Positions 21,187 to 32,801 of a DNA stretch of 64,000 nucleotides are shown piece by piece. Each line of letters opens with the position of its first letter. Position 1 is the stretch's first letter. The translations under genes were made by a program, and so were the position numbers. The notes beneath the pieces are model-generated. The model saw only the letters and a program-made list of their open reading frames with translations, was not told the origin of the DNA and searched no databases. Location of the stretch: NCBI GenBank assembly GCA_963817395.1, contig CAWFOC010000012.1, positions 62,001 through 126,000 on the forward strand, written 5' to 3'. Source of the stretch: CAWGYQ01 sp963817395. GTDB taxonomy: Bacteria > Acidobacteriota > Vicinamibacteria > Vicinamibacterales > CAVPJW01.

Positions 21187-22415
21187 TGGGTGAAGGCCGC
21201 GGGCGAGGCTGACATGGATGAGCCGTACCAGTGATTCCGGGCCTGCTCGTACGCGCCGATCAGGAGCGCGCCCAGCCGGATCCAGTCATGATGAGTTTCC
21301 ACATAGGCCCGCCCGGCCCGGCTGAGGCGTTCGCGAAGCGCGCCATCGTCCAGCGCCTCCACGAGCGACACCGCCAGGGCTTCCGTGCCATCGCCCAGGA
21401 GGAGATCGCGTCCTGGCTGCAACGGAAGCGATGAGGCCACGACCGAGCTGGCCACCACCGGCACACCCGACGCCATGGCCTCGAGCAGCTTGTTCTGGAT
21501 GCCGGCGCCGTACACCATGGGCACGGCGGCCACGGTGGCCCGGGCGAACACTGGACGCAGGTCGTCGAGAAACCCCGTGAGCTTCACGCGCGGATCGCGT
21601 CCGAGCGACACGAGCGCCGGCGCCGGGTCCTTTCCGGCGAGGACGAGCGTCGCGTCCGGTCGCTTCTTCCAGACCAGCGGCATGATGCGCTGTGCGAGCC
21701 AGAGCCCGGCGGCGACGTTGGCGTGATAGCTCAGCTTTCCAGAGAAGACGATGGTGGCGGGATCGACGGCGTCCCGCCTCGGCTGAAAGTACTCGAGATC
21801 GACGCCGTTCGGAATCACCGCGACGCGTTCGCGCGCCGAGGATGGGTCGAGCTCGCCGAAGGCGGCGGCTTCGGCGGGCGAAGTGACCAGCACGCGATCG
21901 AACCGGCGAAGCAGCCCCCGCTCGAAGGCGCGCGTTCTGCCGAGGTCGGCGCGCGCCATCACGCGTTGCCGAAGCGAGGGCGCGCGTCTGGCCGCCTGCG
22001 CGAAGAGCGCACTGATCGAGTCGACGGCGTCGAACACGCCGGGAATGCGCTGGTCACCGCCGACGAGCGCTGCGGCGCGCAGATGCTCGACGTGGACGAC
22101 GTCTGGCCGATCGCTTTCGATGGAGGTCGCGATTAGCCGACGCGCCTCCCCGTGACGCGCGTAGGCTGCCTGGAACGGCGTGGCACCGGGCAGTGCGGCT
22201 GCCATGTTCCAGAGCGTCCGGCCACGGGAGAGGGGCACGATGTCGATGCGATCGCAGAGCGCCGCGAGCGGCTCGATGGCGGCCCAGCGATCCTCGGGCG
22301 GCCTGAGCGCGATGAGGTGAACGCGGTGCCCTAGCCCGGCGAGCGCTTGCAACCAGCCCAATGGTCGAACCCGGACGCGGGAGGGCACATAGGGCGCGAC
22401 GAACAGCACGCGCAT
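21183..22415 (-). CDS. Glycosyltransferase family 4 (GT-B fold)
   Basis: The 410-residue enzyme starts M-R-V-L-F-V-A-P-Y-V-P-S. It shows the donor-site pattern of family 4: I-P-N-G-V-D-L-E-Y-F, F-S-G-K-L, and near the end M-V-Y-G-A-G-I-Q-N-K-L-L-E-A-M-A-S-G-V-P-V-V. This matches the sugar-transferase group that scores as TIGR03087/stp1-like, often found in exosortase and exopolysaccharide loci. It probably adds a sugar from a nucleotide donor to a lipid-linked glycan on the cytoplasmic face. Start and stop overlap neighbours by one and four bases, so it is translationally coupled inside the operon. Confidence 0.88.
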   Translation of the reverse strand: MRVLFVAPYVPSRVRVRPLGWLQALAGLGHRVHLIALRPPEDRWAAIEPLAALCDRIDIVPLSRGRTLWNMAAALPGATPFQAAYARHGEARRLIATSIESDRPDVVHVEHLRAAALVGGDQRIPGVFDAVDSISALFAQAARRAPSLRQRVMARADLGRTRAFERGLLRRFDRVLVTSPAEAAAFGELDPSSARERVAVIPNGVDLEYFQPRRDAVDPATIVFSGKLSYHANVAAGLWLAQRIMPLVWKKRPDATLVLAGKDPAPALVSLGRDPRVKLTGFLDDLRPVFARATVAAVPMVYGAGIQNKLLEAMASGVPVVASSVVASSLPLQPGRDLLLGDGTEALAVSLVEALDDGALRERLSRAGRAYVETHHDWIRLGALLIGAYEQARNHWYGSSMSASPAAFTQ

Positions 22416-23743
22416 CAGGATGGGCCCGCGATGATCCGGGAGTAGAGGCTTTCGAGCTCGGCCACTTCGTCTTCCTGCGTCCGGACCGGCGAAATCCCCG
22501 CACGCAGACGGGCGGCCAGCCCGCGATCGTCCAGGAACCGCTGGATCGTCGCGGCAAGACTGGCGGCATTGTCTGCCTCGAACAGCAGACCGTCCACGCC
22601 GTCCTCTATCAGCTCCGTGATGCCGCCCAGGTTCGAGGCCACCACGGGGGTTTTGTACACGAACGACTCGAGAATCACGTTGGGGCTGCACTCGTACCAG
22701 ATCGAGGGCACCACGACGACATCGAGATCGGTGTGCAACTCCGAGAGCCGCTCGTCGCCCGCGAAAGGCGGTCTGCAGCGAATCCTGGCGTCGGCGGCCG
22801 CTGCCCGGCGAATCTCCCGTGCGTAATCCGGGAATTGGTTCCAGTCGCCGTGGAGATCGAGCGTGAGCCGCGCACCTGGAAGCCGGCCGACCGCGTCGAC
22901 GAGGACGTGGACGCCCTTGTGGGGCGCAATCTGTCCGAGGTAGCCGAGCCGCAGCCGATCGGACGCCGACTTCACTGCCGCGACCGCACCGGCCTGAGCC
23001 GAGCTGCGACCCGGCGTGAGCGGCGTGACACGGCCTTCCGCGACGGCGCCGGCCCGGACGAGCATCGATCGCAGGAAGGCCGACCGGCAGAGAATCGCGT
23101 CGGCTCCAGCAAGGCCGCCGCGCAGGAACGCCAGGCGATCCTCGATGTGCCGGATGCGGCCGCTATGCTGATGCCAGAACCACGTCATCAGGCGTGGAGC
23201 CACGCGTCCTGGAATTCTGTACCGTCGCTGCTCCTCGGCAAGGCAGCGCACGCACCGGACGGGATCGATCGGCGCCGTGGACAGGCTGCCGTCGCTGCGC
23301 AGCATCTGGATGCGCGGGCACAGCACCCACATGTCGGAGAGGCTGACGACGGCGCGGACCGCGTGCGCACGGGCAGCCGACAACGGACTGAGCGTCAGGA
23401 GATAGCCGCTGGCCAGGTGCAGCAGGTCGGGCCGATCCTCCGCGATCAGGCGTTCCACCGCGGCTCCGACGAGAGCGTTGTCGTACTCCACGCGCGGGGG
23501 AAGTCCGCCCAGCCGCAGGAACAGCCGGCGTACCGCGATCCCCTCGTGCTCATCGTCCATCCAGCGAAGTCGGGTCTCGTCGTGGAGCGCCCCTGCCTGG
23601 TTCCCCCGATCCACCTCCTCGATGCAGACAATGCGGACTCGATGACCGAGAGCCTGCAGCGCCTTGGCCACCCGGAGCGTTTCCCACTCGATGCCTCCGA
23701 CGCGCCGCGGAGGAAAGTGCGGAACGGCCATCAGAATCTTCAT
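22415..23743 (-). CDS. Glycosyltransferase family 4
   Basis: The 442-residue GT-B enzyme has the family 4 N-terminal G-G-I-E-W-E-T loop that contacts the donor phosphate. It also has L-G-Y-L-G-Q-I-A-P-H-K-G-V in the second domain and the C-terminal W-Y-E-C-S-P-N-V-I-L-E-S-F plus G-G-I-T-E-L-I region. Two conserved cysteines near the middle (C-V-R-C-L-A) are typical of a subset of these enzymes. The ATG at 23743 is used rather than an in-frame upstream ATG because it overlaps the preceding stop as ATGA. Sugar and acceptor cannot be told from sequence. Confidence 0.88.
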   Translation of the reverse strand: MKILMAVPHFPPRRVGGIEWETLRVAKALQALGHRVRIVCIEEVDRGNQAGALHDETRLRWMDDEHEGIAVRRLFLRLGGLPPRVEYDNALVGAAVERLIAEDRPDLLHLASGYLLTLSPLSAARAHAVRAVVSLSDMWVLCPRIQMLRSDGSLSTAPIDPVRCVRCLAEEQRRYRIPGRVAPRLMTWFWHQHSGRIRHIEDRLAFLRGGLAGADAILCRSAFLRSMLVRAGAVAEGRVTPLTPGRSSAQAGAVAAVKSASDRLRLGYLGQIAPHKGVHVLVDAVGRLPGARLTLDLHGDWNQFPDYAREIRRAAAADARIRCRPPFAGDERLSELHTDLDVVVVPSIWYECSPNVILESFVYKTPVVASNLGGITELIEDGVDGLLFEADNAASLAATIQRFLDDRGLAARLRAGISPVRTQEDEVAELESLYSRIIAGPS

Positions 23744-24840
23744 CGGGCGGCCGGGCTTCGCCAATTCGGCGCCAGGCTTCGATCGGCCGAGGCCGCCGCA
23801 CGAGCTCGATTCAGCCGTCGCTCGAGGACGCGGCGTAGCGACCGTGGAGCCGACCAGGCCAGAAGGAACATCGCGAGCGAGCGGAGGTCGGTCGGGTCCG
23901 TCGCCACCGCGCGCTTGAGCCGTGCACGCGATACATCGAGGCGCCCGTCGTTCACCGCGTTCGACGCGGCAACGAACCGCAGGAGCGACGAACGATCGCG
24001 CGGCGACAAGGTGTGAAACGGCGTGCCCGTCAGGAGGGCTTCCTGCCTGTCGATCTGCCCCTCCTCTGTCGCGACGAGCATCTGCCTCAGGAACTCGCGC
24101 CTCGTGGCCGAAGAGAGCGCGGGGAAGAACGACGCATCGTGGATCTTCCGCTTCGCGCGCGCCAGGGATTGCTCCCGCGCGGCCCGCCCGGCAGAATGCG
24201 GCGACGACTCGTTCGAGTCGTGAATGGTGTAAGTGCCCACGAGATCGTCGATATGGTGAAAGGCCGAGCCCTGGGCGGCCAGCCGTACCCAGAAGTCGGT
24301 GTCCTCGCCGCCGTGCAGCGTTTCGTCAAAGGGCGCCGGCTGGAGACGCTCGACCGCGCCACGGCGAATCATGGCCAGATGCAACGGGCCGATGACGTTG
24401 TGGAGCACCAGCCGATCGAGCAGCGGACGATCCCGGGACGGAAAGCCTTGCGAAATGCGCTCGATCCTCAGCCCGTTCCGATCACAGTAGTACCCCTCGC
24501 CGTGTACGATGTCGATGTCGGCCCTGGCGTCGAGCACCGCGGACAGGGTGGCCAGCGCTCCCGGCAGCAGCGCATCGTCGGAATCGAGAAAGACGATGTA
24601 GTCGCCCGTGCTGGCCCGCATGCCACGATTGCGCGCCGCCGAGCGGCCCGTGCGCTCCTGCACCAGATAGCGAAGCGCCAGGTCCGACGCCGTCAGGTGA
24701 TCCCCAGTCCCGTCGGTGGACCCGTCGTCGACGACGATGAGCTCGGCGCGGACCGGCCCCTGCGCGCGCACACTGGCCGCCGCCCGCTGGACCAGGTGGC
24801 GGCGGTTGAAGGTGGGCACGATGACGCTGATCGTCGACAT
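23740..24840 (-). CDS. Glycosyltransferase family 2
   Basis: First gene of the leftward glycan operon, 366 residues. The GT-A fold is clear: S-V-I-V-P-T-F-N-R start, V-V-D-D-G-S-T-D-G-T, the A-A-R-N-R-G segment, the metal-binding F-L-D-S-D-D, and the G-G-E-D-T-D-F-W catalytic-base motif. The C-terminal 130 residues are helical and rich in Arg and Ala, with no family I recognise. It likely uses an NDP-sugar in the cytoplasm. It is coupled to the next gene by an ATGA overlap and preceded by a TAGAAT box. Confidence 0.88.
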   Translation of the reverse strand: MSTISVIVPTFNRRHLVQRAAASVRAQGPVRAELIVVDDGSTDGTGDHLTASDLALRYLVQERTGRSAARNRGMRASTGDYIVFLDSDDALLPGALATLSAVLDARADIDIVHGEGYYCDRNGLRIERISQGFPSRDRPLLDRLVLHNVIGPLHLAMIRRGAVERLQPAPFDETLHGGEDTDFWVRLAAQGSAFHHIDDLVGTYTIHDSNESSPHSAGRAAREQSLARAKRKIHDASFFPALSSATRREFLRQMLVATEEGQIDRQEALLTGTPFHTLSPRDRSSLLRFVAASNAVNDGRLDVSRARLKRAVATDPTDLRSLAMFLLAWSAPRSLRRVLERRLNRARAAASADRSLAPNWRSPAAR

Positions 24841-24850
24841 CCGTTCGCGA

Positions 24851-24856
24851 ATTCTA
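24851..24856 (-). promoter_or_regulatory. -10 box TAGAAT for the glycosyltransferase operon
   Basis: On the minus strand TAGAAT lies 10 bases before the ATG of the first glycosyltransferase gene, so the leader would be only a few bases long. No clear -35 box. Confidence 0.45.
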
Positions 24857-24911
24857 GCTGTTTGGCCGCCATCCGTCGCCTGAGCCGCACGCGGACCACG
24901 AGTCGTCCGGT

Positions 24912-24917
24912 TATACT
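24912..24917 (+). promoter_or_regulatory. -10 box TATACT upstream of typA
   Basis: TATACT lies six bases before an ATG (24924) that has a strong GGGAGG but is out of frame with TypA. It is most likely the typA promoter, back to back with the glycosyltransferase operon promoter. Confidence 0.45.
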
Positions 24918-24973
24918 GGGAGGATGTCCTGCTCGATCTCGGCTCGCCTACGGACCGGCAATCGGCGCTCGGC

Positions 24974-26779
<1,806 letters not shown>

Positions 26780-26785
26780 CGCAGA

Positions 26786-26802
26786 GAGGCGCCGGCCGCC
26801 TC
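26786..26802. terminator. Short hairpin between convergent typA and ADOP genes
   Basis: GAGGCG (26786-26791) pairs with CGCCTC (26797-26802) around a 5-base loop in the 27-base gap between two converging stops. There is no T run, so its strength is uncertain. Confidence 0.35.
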
Positions 26803-26806
26803 GCGA

Positions 26807-29288
26807 TTACTCGCTGCGAAGAGAGACCACGGGGTCGATCCGCGCGGCGCGACGGGCTGGCGTCAGACACGCGGCCAGCGCGACCAGACCGAGCAGCAGC
26901 GGGATGGCCGTGAAGGTGAGCGGGTCGAGCGGTTCGACGCCGAAGAGCAGGCCGCGCATGAAGCCGTGAGAGCACGACGGCGCCGGCCAGGCCCACCGCG
27001 ATGCCGGCAACGGCCACCGCCATGCCGTGGCCGACGATGAGCCTCATGACGGCCTGCGGCGTCGCGCCGAGCGCCAGACGGATTCCAAGCTCCCGCGTGC
27101 CCTGGCTCACCACATACGCCATCACGCCGTAGATGCCGATGGAGGCGAGGCCCAGCGCCAGCGCCGCGAAGAGCGTCAGGAGCATCATCGAGAAGCGGCG
27201 CCGGGCCAGCGACTCCTCCACCCGATCGGTCATCATCGACACGCGGTACATCGGCAGGTCAGGGTCGATCCCGCGGAGCTCCCGGGCGGCCGCCTCGGTG
27301 AGTGGCGCCGGGTCGCCAGAGGCGCGGATCACGACGTTCATGGCCCTCCACGGGGCCTGCGCGTGCGGATAGTAGAGGGCCATCCGCGAGTCGCCGTCGA
27401 GCGTGTACTGCTTGATCCGGCCCACCACGCCCACCACCGTCATCCACGGCGCGCTCGTGTCGTCGAGACCGCCGCGGTGCAGGCGCTTTCCGATCGGCGA
27501 CTCACCGGGCCAGAGCTGTTCGGCCATGTGCTGATCGACGATCACGACGCGCGGCGCGGTCAGCACGTCGTGGTCGGTGAAGAGACGGCCCTGCAGCAGT
27601 GGAATCTGCATGGCCTGCAGGTAGCGGCCCCCTTCCGATCGCATGTCGACGTTGATGAATTGCTCGCCCTCGGGCGGGGTGCGGCCTTCGACGCTGATTG
27701 GGCCCCATGCGAACATCTGGCTGAGCGGCAGGGCCGATACAGCGCCCGACGCTTCGACACCAGGCAAGCTGTCCAGGCGCCGCACGACTTCCCGATACGT
27801 GTCGATGACCGTCTGGGGGTCCTTGTATTTCGGTCCGTTCATCGACAGCTCGAACGTCAGCACGCCGCCGTGATTGAAGCCCGGCGACACCTGCTGCAGC
27901 CGGTTGAAGCTCCGGATCAGCAGGCCCGCGCCGATGAGCAGCATCACCGAGAGCGCGAGCTCGGCGACGACCAGCATCCTGCGAAGGTTCCATCCGTGTC
28001 CCCAGAGGGCGCTCGCTCCCGACGCGCCGCGAGTGGCGTCCTTGAGGTTGCCCTGGAGATCAACGCGGCAGAGCCGGAGCGCGGGCGCGAGTCCGAAGAG
28101 CACGCCGGAAGCCATCGAGACGGCGAGGGCGAAGAGCAGCACCCGGCCGTCGATCGCCACTTCGTGCAGTCGCGGCACGCTCGTGGTGCCGAGCACGTGA
28201 ATCCACTGCACGCTCCACACCGCCAACCCCACCCCGAGGGCGCCGCCGGCCAGGGCGAGGAGCCCGCTCTCTGTCAGAAGCTGACGGACGATGCGTCCGC
28301 GCGTGGCACCGATGGCGGCGCGGACCGCCATCTCCTTCTGCCGGGCGAGGGCGCGCGAGAGCAGCAGATTGGCGACGTTGGCACACGCAATGAGCAGCAC
28401 GAAGCCGACGGCAGCGACCAGCACGACGAGCGAGCGCCGCACATCGCCCACCACCTGCTCACCGAGCGGGACGATCCCGAACGTCAGCCCGCCGTTGGGC
28501 GGATAGACCTGCGGGTAGTCGCGCCGCAGCCGGGCGGTCAGGGCGTCCATCCCGGCCTGCGCCTCCTGCACGCTCACCCCGCGCGTCAGCTTGCCGACGA
28601 TGTTGTAGTCCTCGTGAGTGCGAATCGTGGGCGCCTTCGGGCCGAGCGGCAGCGGAAGCACGACCTCGGTTTCCGCGGCGCCGTACAGAGTGGGCACCAC
28701 TTCTTTCCTGAGCGAGAACGACGCCGGCAGCACGCCGACGACTTCGGTGGGCTCGCCGTTCAGCCAGATGGTCCGGCCGATCACGCCCGGATCGCCGCCG
28801 TAGCGACGCATCCACGTGCCGTGGCCCAGGATGGCGCGCGGCGGGCCGCCGGGCACGTCCTCCTCGACGCCGAACAGCCTCCCGAGCTCGGGACGCGCAC
28901 CGAGCATCGGCAGCAGGTTCGACGAGACACGGATGATGCCGACGCGCTCCGGACGGCCGTCGCCGGTCAGGTTGTAGGTGTCGCCGATGGCGATCGCCAC
29001 CTGTTCGAGGCCGCCGGGCGAGGTCTTGATGTCGAAGTACTGCGCCGTCGAAAACCAGTCTTCCGTGATGCCGAGTCCGGGCGAGCGGTTCCAGAGGATG
29101 ACCAGCCGCTCGGCATCCGCATACGGCAGCGGCCGGAGCAGCAGCGCGCTGGCGACGCTGAAAATGGCGGTATTGGCACCCACGCCGAGCGCCAGCGAGG
29201 CGACCGCCGCCAGCGCGAACGCGGGAGCGGCGGCGAAGCTGCGCAGCGCGTAGCGAACGTCCTGGGCAAGGGTGTGCACGGCCACCAT
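26807..29288 (-). CDS. ADOP-type ABC permease (MacB/FtsX family), one frameshift
   Basis: Second orphan permease of the window, about 826 residues. It has the ADOP N-terminus (L-A-Q-D-V-R-Y-A-L-R-S-F), first helix L-A-L-G-V-G-A-N-T-A-I-F, the central A-C-A-N-V-A-N-L-L-L-S-R block and the C-terminal G-T-R-E-L-G-I-R-L-A-L-G-A block. The two halves each carry a MacB-like periplasmic domain. The frame changes near 26966; removing one base gives V-L-S-G-F-M-R-G-L-L-F-G-V, the family spacing, and an end at R-S-E. GTG at 29279 would start the protein at the family-typical position and is 7 bases after a TAGAAT, so it may be the real start. Not linked to an ATPase. Confidence 0.88.
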
Positions 29289-29292
29289 TCTA
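29287..29292 (-). promoter_or_regulatory. -10 box TAGAAT at the start of the second ADOP gene
   Basis: TAGAAT on the minus strand overlaps the first possible ATG (29288). The GTG at 29279-29277 lies 7 bases downstream, where transcription would begin, suggesting a leaderless mRNA. Confidence 0.4.
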
Positions 29293-29376
29293 GCGACGCC
29301 CGTGCGCTCCCGCGCGGGCGAAGTGACGAGTGGCCGCTGAGGCGTGGTGAAAGGGAGGCGAGGGGTCGCCGCGCCC

Positions 29377-30885
29377 TCAGGCCGACGGCACCTGCAGATG
29401 CGGCATCGGGCGCGCGGCGAAGAGGCGCTGGCACGGCTTCGCCATCCACCTCGCCCAGCGCGCGGATCGCCCGACGCGTGCACTGTCGGTGGCGATGCCC
29501 GTGTTCGCGTACATCTGGCGGTAGATCTTCGAGATCAGCACGAACGCGAGCCGTGCCTTCAGCGAGCGGACGCACTCGGAACGCTGCCAGATGCGCGAGA
29601 GGCTGTAGAAGTGGTCCCACGTGCGCTGCGTGCGCTCGCGAATCTCGTCGGCGGACATCGTCGGGTGCGGAATGTAGACCTTGGGCCTGAGCGCCTGCGG
29701 AATGAGCCAGTGGCGGGTCAGCGGCACGCCGCCGATTTGCGCGGGATTGACCCCCATCGATTTCTCCCAGGTGGCGAAATCGATGGTGCCCGGAAACGGC
29801 GTCAGCATGACGAACTGCGCGAAGGTCAGGCCGGCGCGCTCGGCCACCGAGAGGGTGGCGTCGAAGGTTTCGGGCCGATCGGACGGCAGGCCGAAAATGA
29901 ACGACCCGAGCACGTGAACGCCGTGCTCTTGAAAGGACCGGAGGCGCTCGACGAGGGCCTCTCCCGAGTCGTTGAACTCCTTGTAGACGTCCTTCAGCCC
30001 TTCAGGCGTCACCGCCTCCACGCCGACGAGCGCCCCCTTGATGCGGGCGCGATGCATGGCGCGCAGGAACTCGGGATCCTCCGCAGCTTCCATCGTGATT
30101 TGCGTGAAGAACACCATGTCGGAGGGCAGTTCGGCGAGCTGGTTCATCAAGGTGAACCGCTCGGCGCGCTGGGCCTTGAGCGTCTCGAGACGCGCGGTGT
30201 CCTGGCGCCGCTCGGCCATGCGCAGATCTTCCAGCGTGACCGGATAGAAATTGTCGTCGGCAAGGGCGATGAACCTGAAGCCGCGCCGGCGCAGCTCGAC
30301 GATCTCCTCGATGACGCTGTTCGATCCGCGCTGGCGAGGCTTCTGGCCATCTGTGCGCCAGACCGAGCAGAACGAGCAGTGTTTCGGGCAGCCGCGAACG
30401 GTCTGCACCGAACCCCACATGTAGCGACCCGGCTGCACGAGATCCCAGCGGGCCGGACTGAATTCCTCCGGGTCGACGCGGCCGCCTTCGTACACCGGCT
30501 CCAGCGTCCCGCGGAGGCAATCGGCGAGGGCCTTCGGCCAGGCGCGCTCGCCGTCTCCCTTGACGACGGCGTGCGCACCGCCCAGAGTGAGTGCCTCGTC
30601 CGGGTAAAGCGTCGCGTGGATCCCGCCGTAAATCACGAATGCGCCGGCCTGGCGCGCCAGCTGCCCCACCTCGTATCCGCGCAAGGCGTTGCCGGAATGG
30701 ATGCCGATGCCCACCACGTCACCGGCCTCGATCTCGCCCGCCGCCATCGGTTCGAGCATTTCGTCGGTGAGCCGCGGCGTGCCGAACGACGCCGGGGTTG
30801 CGCCTGCGAGCACGTACAGCCAGCGTGGCGTGATGACACCAACGCCAAACGAGACATGACTGGGATTAACGAGGTGAACGCGCAT
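29377..30885 (-). CDS. B12-binding-domain radical SAM enzyme
   Basis: The 502-residue protein has an N-terminal cobalamin-binding Rossmann-like domain (residues about 1-140, with G-I-H-S-G-N and Y-G-G-I-H-A-T). The radical SAM core follows, with the 4Fe-4S motif C166-x3-C170-x2-C173 (R-G-C-P-K-H-C-S-F-C). The core continues with A-D-D-N-F-Y and F-G-L-P-S-D, both usual in this class (BchE/HpnP/HpnJ-like). The C-terminal 100 residues are a helical domain of unknown role. Such enzymes methylate or rearrange unreactive carbon atoms, often in lipids, pigments or natural products. No partner pathway is adjacent, so the substrate is open. ATG 30885 has AGGGA just upstream. Confidence 0.85.
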   Translation of the reverse strand: MRVHLVNPSHVSFGVGVITPRWLYVLAGATPASFGTPRLTDEMLEPMAAGEIEAGDVVGIGIHSGNALRGYEVGQLARQAGAFVIYGGIHATLYPDEALTLGGAHAVVKGDGERAWPKALADCLRGTLEPVYEGGRVDPEEFSPARWDLVQPGRYMWGSVQTVRGCPKHCSFCSVWRTDGQKPRQRGSNSVIEEIVELRRRGFRFIALADDNFYPVTLEDLRMAERRQDTARLETLKAQRAERFTLMNQLAELPSDMVFFTQITMEAAEDPEFLRAMHRARIKGALVGVEAVTPEGLKDVYKEFNDSGEALVERLRSFQEHGVHVLGSFIFGLPSDRPETFDATLSVAERAGLTFAQFVMLTPFPGTIDFATWEKSMGVNPAQIGGVPLTRHWLIPQALRPKVYIPHPTMSADEIRERTQRTWDHFYSLSRIWQRSECVRSLKARLAFVLISKIYRQMYANTGIATDSARVGRSARWARWMAKPCQRLFAARPMPHLQVPSA

Positions 30886-31126
30886 GGGTCCCTGGCGAAG
30901 GCGCCACGAATTCCTTGTGAAGTTGGAGAACCGCCGTGAGTCGGACGGAGTGCCTGTTCAGACGATGGAGATGTCAGGCTGGTCGCACGTTTTGCGCCGC
31001 GCGGTAACCGGGCTATCAGATCACGTCGAATCTCACTCTCTTGATATCCCCGGAGCTTCGAGAGGCACACACCGGGCCTGAACCGGTTGAACGGTTCGAT
31101 CGTGTCATCTGGGACATCCAGGCGGG

Positions 31127-31255
31127 TTACGCCGGAGCGATCGACGTATGGCGGCACTCGTCGCACCGCAGGTAGATCACCGGGAGCGATTCCGATCGAC
31201 CGATGATCCGGGCGTTGAGCCGTCCACACTTGGGACACAGCTCCCGTTCGGTCAT
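31127..31255 (-). CDS. Small zinc-ribbon protein, 42 residues
   Basis: M-T-E-R-E-L-C-P-K-C at the start and L-R-C-D-E-C near the end give two CxxC knuckles separated by about 20 residues, a complete one-domain zinc ribbon. AAGGAG sits four bases before ATG 31255, which supports real translation. It is transcribed in the same direction as the radical SAM gene, about 240 bases upstream of it. Function unknown; zinc ribbons of this size often bind nucleic acid or a protein partner. Confidence 0.6.
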   Translation of the reverse strand: MTERELCPKCGRLNARIIGRSESLPVIYLRCDECRHTSIAPA

Positions 31256-31718
31256 GAGCTCCTTGTCGGCCCGGCCAGAGCGCCGGGGTGCCGTCGGGCG
31301 CTCAGGTGTCCGGCGCCGGGGTGCCGCTGACGCGAGCATCGTTGGCCTCGCGACGCGGAGTGGCGCTCCGGTACGTCAGGCTTGACCCGGCGGGAATTTG
31401 AAGAAGCTGCTCGTTTCACGCGCGCTCCGACTCTTAGCGGCGATTTGGGCCTGTCGGCGGCGCGCATTCATTTGTCTGGGGGCACAAATCGAACGCTGGC
31501 AGGCTCCAGCCCTGAACGACCGCTGGCAGTATACACCATCGCGCCGTGTTTTGGCGCATGATCACGACGACCTGCCGTGAACCTATTGAGCGAACTCGGG
31601 ATGTACGCGCGGTTCGCGCGGGGTTTCGACCTCGCCTTCCCTGTTTCTTCCGCCTGGCTGGCTGCCAGCTGGAGTCGATGTTGCCGCTGCACATCGCGCG
31701 TCGGCAGGGCGGCGCGAA
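31256..31718. other. 463-base region without a supported gene
   Basis: Frames here have no start with a ribosome-binding site and no family features. An AT-richer patch near 31520-31570 (GTATACACC) might hold a promoter but I cannot assign it. The 240 bases at 30886-31126 are also non-coding as far as I can see. Confidence 0.4.
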
Positions 31719-32801
31719 TCAACCCGTGGGCTGAGCGGGCAGCCCCAGCGGCTCCTGCTGCGTCAGGCAGTGCAGGGTGCCGTAGCCCCACACCAGATCC
31801 AGCGAATGAATGCCGACCACCTGATGGTCCGGCAGGAGCTCGGCCAGGACTGTCAGCGCCACCCGATCCTGAACATCGTTGAAGGTCGGCACGAGGACCA
31901 CGCCGTTGCCGATGTAGAAATTGGCGTAACTGGCGGGCAGTCGCTCGCCGTTCATCGTGACGGGCCGCGGAAATGGCAGCTCGACGACGCGGAGCGGCCC
32001 GATGCCGCGCGTGCGGGAGACCGCTTCGAGACGGCGCAGGTTGTCGAGTGACCGGAGATGGTTCTCGTCGGACGGATCGCGCTCGACCGCCAGCACGATC
32101 GTGTCGGGACCGACGAACCGTGCGATGTCGTCGATGTGGCCGTGGGTATCGTCGCCGGCACAGCCTTCGCCGAGCCAGATCGTGCGCTCGACGCCGAGCC
32201 ACTCCGAAAAAATCTGTTCGTAGTCGATCGCCGTCAATCCGGGATTGCGAACCTGCAGGTCGCTCACCAGCCACTCCTCGGTGACGAGCAGCAGCCCGCG
32301 GCCGTTGACGTCGATGCCGCCGCCTTCGAGCACGATGCCCTCACCCGTGTCCGTCCGTCGCGGCTCGTGCCGAACCAGACCCGTCAACTCGCTGATGGCG
32401 CGGCCCACGCGGGCGTCTCGCTGCCAGTCGGGGTATCTCGCCCAGCCGTTGAAGGCCCAGTTCACGAGCGACACTTCCCCACGCGCATCCAGGACGCCAG
32501 TCGGCGCCGAGTCGCGGAGCCACACGCGATCGGTGGGCACGAGATGAAGGCGCACGCGGTCGACGCCGACGCCGTGGGCGGCAATCGCGGCACGCGCGGT
32601 GGCGCGCACCTCTTCGTTCTGACAGAGAATCTCGACGTCCTCGCGCCCGGCGAGGCCGCGCACGATCTCGGCGTACACCCAGGGGATGGTCCCGAGCTTG
32701 CCGGGCCAGTCGGGCTCGTGGTGTGGCCAGCTGATCCAGGTCGCGCGATGCGGCTCCCACTCGGCCGGCATGCGCAGGCCCAAGCCGCGACCAGCGATCA
32801 T
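31719..32801 (-). CDS. aguA: Agmatine deiminase
   Basis: Hydrolyses agmatine to N-carbamoylputrescine and ammonia. The 360-residue protein has the guanidine-modifying fold: M-P-A-E-W-E-P-H near the start, W-L-R-D-S-A-P, the E-G-G-G-I-D-V-N-G strand with the substrate-binding Glu, D-D-T-H-G-H-I-D-D with the catalytic His, and the nucleophile Cys345 in T-L-H-C-L-T-Q-Q. All catalytic positions are present. It follows aguB with a 4-base ATGA overlap, so the two steps to putrescine are made together in the cytoplasm. Confidence 0.95.
   Translation of the reverse strand: MIAGRGLGLRMPAEWEPHRATWISWPHHEPDWPGKLGTIPWVYAEIVRGLAGREDVEILCQNEEVRATARAAIAAHGVGVDRVRLHLVPTDRVWLRDSAPTGVLDARGEVSLVNWAFNGWARYPDWQRDARVGRAISELTGLVRHEPRRTDTGEGIVLEGGGIDVNGRGLLLVTEEWLVSDLQVRNPGLTAIDYEQIFSEWLGVERTIWLGEGCAGDDTHGHIDDIARFVGPDTIVLAVERDPSDENHLRSLDNLRRLEAVSRTRGIGPLRVVELPFPRPVTMNGERLPASYANFYIGNGVVLVPTFNDVQDRVALTVLAELLPDHQVVGIHSLDLVWGYGTLHCLTQQEPLGLPAQPTG

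Noticed and set aside
31434..31694. 86-residue minus-strand frame in the gap before aguA
   Set aside because: Basic, low-complexity composition, no ribosome-binding site and no domain.
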